A DNA stretch of 9,121 nt, from NCBI GenBank assembly GCA_964508495.1, contig CAZDUA010000018.1, positions 1-9,121 on the forward strand, written 5' to 3'. The stretch is from CABMGU01 sp964508495 (GTDB taxonomy: Archaea > Nanobdellota > Nanobdellia > Woesearchaeales > ARS49). Below, in pieces: positions 5,524-9,121 of the stretch. How positions within the stretch are numbered: position 1 is the stretch's first letter; each line of letters opens with the position of its first letter. The notes under the pieces are model-generated. The model saw only the letters and a program-made list of their open reading frames with translations. It did no database searches and was not told the DNA's origin. The position numbers and the translations under genes are program-made.

Positions 5524-6564
5524 CTACTTGTACCCGCGCAGTACCCGCCATTCGATCAACCACTTCAGAATTCCTGGAAAGATGCCTGTAATCACCCAAT
5601 TGTTTGGCAGGGTCATAATGCCGGTCCAATCGCCCAAACTGATAACTAATGGAGCGCTTCGCGGCTTGTGCGTGATTAAAGACTGGCTGTTTTGCAAACG
5701 GTCAAGATTTTTTACGATAAGATGCGCGTGACGCTCTGCGTTTTGCGCGGTTTTCTCTTCCTGCACGCTGTTGATATCGCCGCCAACAAAAATGTTCGGA
5801 TAACCTTCCAACTGCAGAAACTCATTTACTTTCAACGCTTTTCTTTCTGTAAAAATAGAATCTAGAAAACCCTGCATGAACCACGGATTGCACTTAATGC
5901 CTGCACACCAGATCGCTGATTCGGCATCAATCTTCCTGCCTTTATCAGTTATGAATGTGTTTCCTTTGTGGTCAACCACTTTCTCGCCAAAGATTATCTG
6001 TGCGCCGTGCTTTTTAAGAAACTTTCTGGCATAATTCGACGCTTTTATTGGATTGCGCTCAAGCAAACGGTCATGCGAATGCACAATAACAAGACGCTTG
6101 CCTTTTGTTTTTTTCACAAGCTCTCCTGCAATTTCAGTGCCAATCAAGCCTCCGCCGATGATAAGGATGTGTTCCTGCGAAATGATTTTTGCGCCCATGT
6201 GCGCGGCTTCAATACCTGATTTCAAGACGCAAACGTTTTCCTTGTTCTCAAGGAATACGGGATAATCAATGCCGGAAGAGATAATAAGATAGTCAAAAGT
6301 TATTTTTTCATTGTCAACTTCCACAAATTCAGGCGTTACTTGGTTTAGTTTTCCTGTGATGATTCTCGTGTTCTTCAGAAAATGACTGAATGGAACAGTA
6401 ATTTTCTTAAAATAACCGCTGTTGAAAATTACTTTATGAATGCTTGGAGTGTATTCAAAATAGTCCTTTTTATCAATGAGAACAACTTCTGTGTTTTTTC
6501 TCTTGTCCAAGAGTTTTGCAGCTAATGCACCGCAAAAACCGCCTCCGAGAATGACAACCTTCAT
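5524..6564 (-). CDS. NDH-2/AIF-like FAD-dependent oxidoreductase
   Basis: The 346-residue product has the two-dinucleotide-fold layout of the pyridine nucleotide-disulfide oxidoreductase superfamily. An FAD site GGGFCG covers residues 7-12, with Asp31 at the end of the second strand for the ribose. An NAD(P) site GGGLIG covers 137-142, and the FAD-closing IFVGGD motif ends at Asp263, followed by a Glu-Glu-Lys-Thr-Ala-Gln segment. There is no redox CxxC, so a disulfide reductase role is unlikely. The C-terminus (WLIEWRVLRGYK) is amphipathic, like the membrane-contact helix of type II NADH dehydrogenases and FSP1/AIFM2. After the second nucleotide-fold strand the residues are HSHD rather than a leading acidic residue, so NADPH use is possible. 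It follows doxX by 32 bases. A membrane quinone reductase is the best guess. Confidence 0.85.
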   Translation of the reverse strand: MKVVILGGGFCGALAAKLLDKRKNTEVVLIDKKDYFEYTPSIHKVIFNSGYFKKITVPFSHFLKNTRIITGKLNQVTPEFVEVDNEKITFDYLIISSGIDYPVFLENKENVCVLKSGIEAAHMGAKIISQEHILIIGGGLIGTEIAGELVKKTKGKRLVIVHSHDRLLERNPIKASNYARKFLKKHGAQIIFGEKVVDHKGNTFITDKGRKIDAESAIWCAGIKCNPWFMQGFLDSIFTERKALKVNEFLQLEGYPNIFVGGDINSVQEEKTAQNAERHAHLIVKNLDRLQNSQSLITHKPRSAPLVISLGDWTGIMTLPNNWVITGIFPGILKWLIEWRVLRGYK

Positions 6565-6596
6565 AAAAAAAAGAAAAAGAAAATCTGTTTAAAAAA
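6565..6596 (-). terminator. Pyrimidine-rich intercistronic tract (possible leaky terminator)
   Basis: Between the doxX stop and the oxidoreductase ATG the minus strand is 23 T out of 32 bases, ending in eight T directly before the ATG. Archaeal termination uses U-rich tracts, so some transcripts may stop here. There is no Shine-Dalgarno site for the oxidoreductase. TTTAAA about 28 bases before its ATG could alternatively be a weak TATA box for a leaderless mRNA. Confidence 0.4.
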
Positions 6597-6941
6597 CTAA
6601 TCTTTGCTGAGCGCCCAGTTTCCAGCGCCTGACAGCCAAAGCGAGGCAAGGCCGGACAAAATGCTCACTCCAGTCATTACCTGGTCCGTGGTTGAGATAA
6701 CTACAATCATCACAACTGCCAACGGTATTGCTGTCCACTTGACTTTGAAGCCCAGCAATACTGATGCGCCACAGAGAAGCTCTACCGCTATCAACAGCCA
6801 CGCCCAGAAAGTCGGACCTGGAAAGCCCATATTGTCAAGCATTCCGACAACCATTGACGGGTTCAATAACTTCATGATGCCAGTGTATACAAAGATTCCA
6901 CCAACACCCAATCTTAGCACAAATGGTGCATATTCTTTCAT
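6597..6941 (-). CDS. doxX: DoxX-family membrane protein
   Basis: The 114-residue product has four hydrophobic segments at about 5-25, 44-65, 69-86 and 91-106. Segment one carries the DoxX-type pattern RLGVGGIFVYTGIMKLLNP, and segment two starts with an acidic-containing helix (LIAVELLCGASVLLGF). ATG 6939-6941 is chosen because GAGGTGG lies five bases upstream; an in-frame GTG at 6950 would put the ribosome-binding site inside the gene. DoxX-like proteins include the small subunit of archaeal thiosulfate:quinone oxidoreductase and partners in mycobacterial redox complexes. The downstream FAD oxidoreductase suggests a two-gene membrane redox unit, but the electron donor is unknown. Confidence 0.85.
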   Translation of the reverse strand: MKEYAPFVLRLGVGGIFVYTGIMKLLNPSMVVGMLDNMGFPGPTFWAWLLIAVELLCGASVLLGFKVKWTAIPLAVVMIVVISTTDQVMTGVSILSGLASLWLSGAGNWALSKD

Positions 6942-6946
6942 TAAAA

Positions 6947-6953
6947 CCACCTC
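6947..6953 (-). promoter_or_regulatory. Strong Shine-Dalgarno site deciding the doxX start
   Basis: GAGGTGG on the minus strand ends five bases before the ATG at 6941 and closely matches the archaeal anti-Shine-Dalgarno complement. It is the strongest ribosome-binding site in the window; many neighbouring genes appear leaderless. Confidence 0.75.
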
Positions 6954-6974
6954 AGAAATTGCTTGTTATTGAGA

Positions 6975-6991
6975 GTTAATAAAGATTATTG
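6975..6991 (-). repeat. 17-base direct repeat, copy 1, acting as the doxX TATA element
   Basis: GTTAATAAAGATTATTG (plus strand) is identical to the copy at 7133-7149, 158 bases away. Read on the minus strand it contains TTTATTAA (6976-6983), centred 38.5 bases before the doxX ATG. That would give a leader of about 12 bases starting at the Shine-Dalgarno site. Confidence 0.6.
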
Positions 6992-7043
6992 AAGCGTAAA
7001 ATAGGCTTCGCTTCCATTCACGAGGGGCTTTAACGCCCAGCCT
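6991..7043 (-). ncRNA. Possible H-type pseudoknot RNA upstream of doxX
   Basis: On the minus strand AGGCT (7043-7039) can pair with AGCCT (7007-7003). GAAGCG (7014-7009) can pair with CGCTTC (6996-6991), whose loop holds the AGCCT. This is the topology of a compact pseudoknot, with one base between the strands at the junction. A GGGC/GCCC mini-hairpin (7038-7035 with 7028-7025) sits in the first loop. It could be a small RNA or a regulatory leader of doxX. I match it to no known riboswitch; helices this short can arise by chance. Confidence 0.3.
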
Positions 7044-7061
7044 GTCGGAAACTTGCTAAAG

Positions 7062-7069
7062 TTATATAT
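7062..7069 (-). promoter_or_regulatory. Possible distal TATA box in the doxX upstream region
   Basis: The minus strand reads CGATATATAAC. The box centre is about 26 bases upstream of 7039-7043, where the 5' strand of the putative pseudoknot begins. A transcript from here would carry the pseudoknot into the doxX leader or make a free small RNA. Confidence 0.35.
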
Positions 7070-7095
7070 CGAAACCCCAAATTTCCGAGCACCTA

Positions 7096-7112
7096 GGAAA
7101 GCTTTGCTTTCC
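7096..7112 (-). other. Perfect 7-bp hairpin in the doxX upstream region
   Basis: On the minus strand GGAAAGC-AAA-GCTTTCC forms a perfect stem with a three-base loop. Flanking segments GAGC and GCTC could extend it as an outer helix, and GGAAA/TTTCC with GTC/GAC could build a multi-branch fold over about 7044-7132. It begins about 26 bases downstream of the TATA element in the second 17-base repeat. It might instead be the end structure of the upstream membrane-protein mRNA. Confidence 0.4.
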
Positions 7113-7132
7113 AATGCCTCGAGCTCCCCGAC

Positions 7133-7149
7133 GTTAATAAAGATTATTG
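7133..7149 (-). repeat. 17-base direct repeat, copy 2
   Basis: This copy is identical to 6975-6991 and lies eight bases past the end of the upstream membrane-protein gene. Its minus-strand TTTATTAA (7134-7141) is a usable TATA box, with a predicted start near 7111. The pair brackets 141 bases of structured sequence, which suggests a duplicated promoter. Confidence 0.55.
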
Positions 7150-7156
7150 CGATAAA

Positions 7157-8005
7157 CTATGCTTTTTCCATCTGCTTAAAGACATGCGCTGCAGCAATAA
7201 CGCTTAGAGGAATAGTCACTATAACACCAATTCCAAGGGCAATAACGCCTAACAAATTTATTCCGAGCAAAGCCAAAGCCAAAACTATAAGCCTTCCTTT
7301 CACGCCTTCCGTCAGCGCAGAACTTTTTCTTAAAGCTGCAAAAGGCCACAAACGCTCTTTCACGATAACAAACGGATAAAAGCCAAACTGAACTGCCCAA
7401 ATAACACCTGGAATTACAAATAACGCAAGACCGAATGTTACGATAATCACGTACAAAACTGCCGCAATTATGTACTTTAATAATAACGAAAAGCAAGAGA
7501 ACAATTCCTTAAACTCAGGAGGTTTACCTTCAACAACATCAATTGCGAGCTTGATGAAACCAAGGCTTATTCCGCTGATAAGAAGACTTAGTACAACTCG
7601 CGTCCCGATTGCACGTGCGCTTATGGACATGAAAGAAAGCGCGGTGAAAAGCAAAAAGATGGCAATAAAAAACCAAATATGAGATTTAACCGCATTCCAG
7701 CCAGCCTCAATCGCCTCGCCGACAATTACTTTTTTGTGAGAATGATCTTTTTCCGGCTCTTCCTGTTCATCAGGCACTTCAATCTGAACTTCAGGCACTT
7801 CCTGCACTTCTACTGGCGCTTCAATTTCTTCAGGCATTACTTCCTTGACTTCAATTCTTTTCTTAAAAGGCTGCGGAGGAAGCTCACGCACCGCCATAGG
7901 CTCTATAGTTTGAACTTTAGGCTTCTCTTTTTTCTTTGAAGCGTTATGCAGCCTTTTGATACTTGCTTTAGCCTCTGCTTTAGTCACCTTCTTTTTCTTA
8001 GGCAT
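7157..8005 (-). CDS. Multi-pass membrane protein with a charged disordered N-terminus
   Basis: The product has 282 residues from ATG 8003-8005; a TTG at 8017 would add four residues but lies inside the predicted promoter spacing. Residues 1-33 are Lys-rich (MPKKKKVTKAEAK...). Residues 50-90 are rich in Glu, Pro and Val (EAPVEVQEVPEVQIEVP), likely disordered and cytoplasmic. From about 95 on there are five or six hydrophobic segments (near 108-127, 135-157, 175-208, 237-258 and 260-275). The segment LFVIPGVIWAVQFGFYPFVIVKE with LRKSSALTEG is typical of DUF975/YciC-like integral membrane proteins. No enzymatic motif is visible. A scaffold, transport or envelope role is possible but unsupported. 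Confidence 0.75.
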   Translation of the reverse strand: MPKKKKVTKAEAKASIKRLHNASKKKEKPKVQTIEPMAVRELPPQPFKKRIEVKEVMPEEIEAPVEVQEVPEVQIEVPDEQEEPEKDHSHKKVIVGEAIEAGWNAVKSHIWFFIAIFLLFTALSFMSISARAIGTRVVLSLLISGISLGFIKLAIDVVEGKPPEFKELFSCFSLLLKYIIAAVLYVIIVTFGLALFVIPGVIWAVQFGFYPFVIVKERLWPFAALRKSSALTEGVKGRLIVLALALLGINLLGVIALGIGVIVTIPLSVIAAAHVFKQMEKA

Positions 8006-8027
8006 ACTGGTTTTCAAGAGGTAGTCA

Positions 8028-8035
8028 TTTATAAA
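8028..8035 (-). promoter_or_regulatory. TATA box for the charged membrane protein gene
   Basis: The minus strand reads CTTTATAAATG, with TTTATAAA centred 26.5 bases before the ATG at 8005. The transcript would be leaderless, and this fixes the start at 8005. Confidence 0.6.
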
Positions 8036-8066
8036 GCTAATGAACGTTTTTCCTTACAAAGAAAGA

Positions 8067-8074
8067 TTTATATT
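8067..8074 (+). promoter_or_regulatory. Distal promoter upstream of hisS
   Basis: TTTATATT is centred 27.5 bases before the ATG of the micro-ORF at 8098. It overlaps a perfect 7-bp dyad, suggesting that a repressor competes with the basal factors. Confidence 0.45.
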
Positions 8075-8085
8075 CTACAGAATAT
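8070..8085. promoter_or_regulatory. 16-base dyad operator on the distal hisS promoter
   Basis: ATATTCT-AC-AGAATAT is a perfect inverted repeat with 7-base arms and a two-base centre. It overlaps the downstream half of the TATA box at 8067-8074. This is a typical size for a homodimeric archaeal transcription factor; the regulator is unknown. Confidence 0.5.
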
Positions 8086-8097
8086 GCTTTATTCGTT

Positions 8098-8127
8098 ATG
8101 AAACAAGTTGGTTTAGTTCATCAGTAA
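8098..8127 (+). CDS. Possible leaderless micro-ORF, MKQVGLVHQ
   Basis: ATG at 8098 is 27.5 bases after the centre of the distal TATA box, where a leaderless transcript would begin. It opens nine codons and then TAA. The eighth codon is His, upstream of the histidyl-tRNA synthetase gene, but a single His codon is weak support for an attenuation leader. It may equally be chance sequence in the 5' part of a longer hisS transcript. Confidence 0.25.
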   Translation: MKQVGLVHQ

Positions 8128-8141
8128 TGCAGTTTCTCCTA

Positions 8142-8176
8142 GTTATCTTTATAAACAAATAACGACCAAAGATAAC
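8142..8176. promoter_or_regulatory. 9-bp inverted repeat spanning the proximal hisS promoter
   Basis: GTTATCTTT (8142-8150) and AAAGATAAC (8168-8176) are perfect inverted copies separated by 17 bases, ending three bases before the hisS ATG. As DNA they flank the TATA box and start site. As RNA they could fold only in transcripts from the distal promoter and could then hinder translation. Confidence 0.45.
8148..8155 (+). promoter_or_regulatory. Proximal TATA box of hisS
   Basis: TTTATAAA is centred 28.5 bases before the ATG at 8180, giving a leaderless or nearly leaderless transcript. There is no Shine-Dalgarno match before the ATG. Confidence 0.55.
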
Positions 8177-8179
8177 ACT

Positions 8180-9121
8180 ATGCAGTTCCAACGCATAAAA
8201 GGGGCAGAGGACTTTTATCCAGCCGAGCAAGCAATACGCGAAGCGATATACAACAAACTGGAAGAACAATCAAAGAAATTTGGATTCCAGCGCGTGGATA
8301 TGCCAGTGATTGAAACAATAAAACTGCTCACTGCCAAAAGCGGCGAAGAAGTCAAACAACAAATCTTTGTTCTAGAACAAAAAGGCTCAGAAGAATTAGG
8401 ATTAAGATTTGATTTAACAGTACCAATGACGCGAATGTTTGTTACAAAACAAAAAGAACTGCAAAAACCAGTCAAATGGTTTTCAATCAACAAAATGTGG
8501 AGATACGAAGCACCGCAGGCAGGCAGACAAAGAGAGTTCTCACAATTGTCAGCAGAATTGTTTGGGTCTGACAAACCAGAAGCAGACGCGCAATGCATTA
8601 ATTTGATAATTTCTTGTTTGAACAGTCTTGGACTGACAGACAAAGACTTCACAATACGCATTAACAACAGAAAATTACTGGAAGGATTATTACTGGAAGT
8701 AGTTTCACAGGACAAACTGCCCGACGTTGTTAGAATTGTCGATAAATCAAGCAAGATTGGCGAGATAGAATTTGCACAGGAACTCAAAAAACTGGGAATT
8801 GACCTGCAAAAAATAGAAGTCATCAAAAAAATAACAAAATGCCAAGGCAGCCCAAGCATTCTAAATTCCATAAAGAGCGAACTCAAACCAAACGCACTCG
8901 CAATGGAAGGACTAACTGAACTTGAAGGAACGCTGGCGCTTGTGGACAAGAAATATATTACGGTAAACTTAAGCATTGCACGCGGACTTGCATATTACAC
9001 CGGCAATGTCTACGAATGTTTTGACAAAGAAGGAAAGTATAGATCTCTTGCAGGCGGCGGAAGATACGACCAGCTCGTGCAATTATTAGGAGGCGAGCCA
9101 ACACCCGCGACAGGATTCGCA
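8180..9121 (+). CDS. hisS: Histidyl-tRNA synthetase (partial, C-terminus beyond right edge)
   Basis: The 314 visible codons encode the catalytic part of a class II histidyl-tRNA synthetase, which charges tRNA-His using ATP. It opens with the family start (MQFQRIKGAEDFYPAEQ), followed by motif 1 around KFGFQRVDMPVIE (33-45), LRFDLTVPMTR (75-85) and motif 2 WRYEAPQAGRQREFSQ (107-122). The histidine-specific motifs are ARGLAYYTG (267-275, with the catalytic Arg268) and GGGRYDQL (292-299). Motif 3 and the anticodon-binding domain lie beyond the edge. The motif 2 loop reads GRQREFSQLSAELFG, slightly different from the common GRYREFxQ form. The gene is transcribed divergently from the charged membrane protein, with two possible promoters. 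Confidence 0.96.
   Translation, partial: MQFQRIKGAEDFYPAEQAIREAIYNKLEEQSKKFGFQRVDMPVIETIKLLTAKSGEEVKQQIFVLEQKGSEELGLRFDLTVPMTRMFVTKQKELQKPVKWFSINKMWRYEAPQAGRQREFSQLSAELFGSDKPEADAQCINLIISCLNSLGLTDKDFTIRINNRKLLEGLLLEVVSQDKLPDVVRIVDKSSKIGEIEFAQELKKLGIDLQKIEVIKKITKCQGSPSILNSIKSELKPNALAMEGLTELEGTLALVDKKYITVNLSIARGLAYYTGNVYECFDKEGKYRSLAGGGRYDQLVQLLGGEPTPATGFA

Noticed and set aside
6992..7132. tRNA gene in the doxX upstream gap
   Set aside because: A GGGTTTCGA stretch resembles a T-loop, but its stem does not close and no acceptor or anticodon arm of the right lengths could be drawn.
6975..7149. Insertion element with target-site duplication
   Set aside because: The segment between the direct repeats has no terminal inverted repeats or coding capacity, and the repeats themselves fit promoter elements better.
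7053..7379. Plus-strand 108-residue open frame
   Set aside because: Most of it is antisense to the membrane-protein gene at 7157-8005, and it lacks a recognisable domain.
8215..8976. Minus-strand 253-residue open frame
   Set aside because: It is antisense to hisS, whose plus-strand translation carries all expected synthetase motifs.

Overview
The window looks like a chromosomal segment of an archaeon, most likely a small-genome DPANN lineage of the Woesearchaeota/Pacearchaeota kind. This rests on three signs. TATA boxes of the TTTATAAA/TTTATATA type are centred about 26-28 bases before several start codons, so those mRNAs would be leaderless. The strongest Shine-Dalgarno site has the archaeal form GAGGTGG. 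The gene content also fits: an archaeal DUF2683/RelE toxin-antitoxin pair, a secreted cupredoxin, and Cys-rich secreted proteins with Thr-Pro stalks. The lineage is an inference; no 16S or ribosomal marker is present.

Layout. 1-1005 (minus) is the N-terminal part of a secreted, Cys-rich protein with a Pro-Thr stalk; it runs off the left edge. Diverging from it, 1121-1825 (plus) is a sugar nucleotidyltransferase. 1872-3278 (plus) is a secreted fusion of a copper-binding-type cupredoxin domain with a long Cys/His-rich domain. I read the latter as about seven 34-residue helical repeats, each with a Cys pair. It is the most unusual protein here.

Converging on that gene is a tightly packed minus-strand cluster, in transcription order: DUF2683 antitoxin (5464-5231), RelE-type toxin (5238-4966), a UlaG-like metallo-beta-lactamase-fold protein with one metal-ligand His replaced by Arg (4927-4298), a DUF1385/YqhQ-like membrane protein (4301-3465) and a previously uncalled 55-residue membrane protein (3468-3301). 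Neighbours overlap by ATGA or 8-base junctions. The toxin-antitoxin promoter carries four copies of a 7-base word at an exact 10-base period, a likely autoregulatory operator.

Upstream of this, a minus-strand pair encodes a four-helix DoxX membrane protein (6941-6597) and an NDH-2/AIF-like FAD oxidoreductase (6564-5524). They are separated by a pyrimidine-rich tract, and together suggest a small membrane redox module. The 215-base gap before doxX is unusually structured: a 17-base direct repeat that is also a TATA element, a perfect 7-bp hairpin, a second TATA box and a possible H-type pseudoknot.

7157-8005 (minus) is a membrane protein with a Lys-rich then Glu/Pro/Val-rich disordered N-terminus. 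At the right edge, hisS (histidyl-tRNA synthetase, 8180-9121, cut by the edge) has a two-promoter upstream region with a 16-base dyad on the distal TATA box, a possible 9-residue leaderless micro-ORF, and a 9-bp inverted repeat spanning the proximal promoter and ending 3 bases before the start codon.
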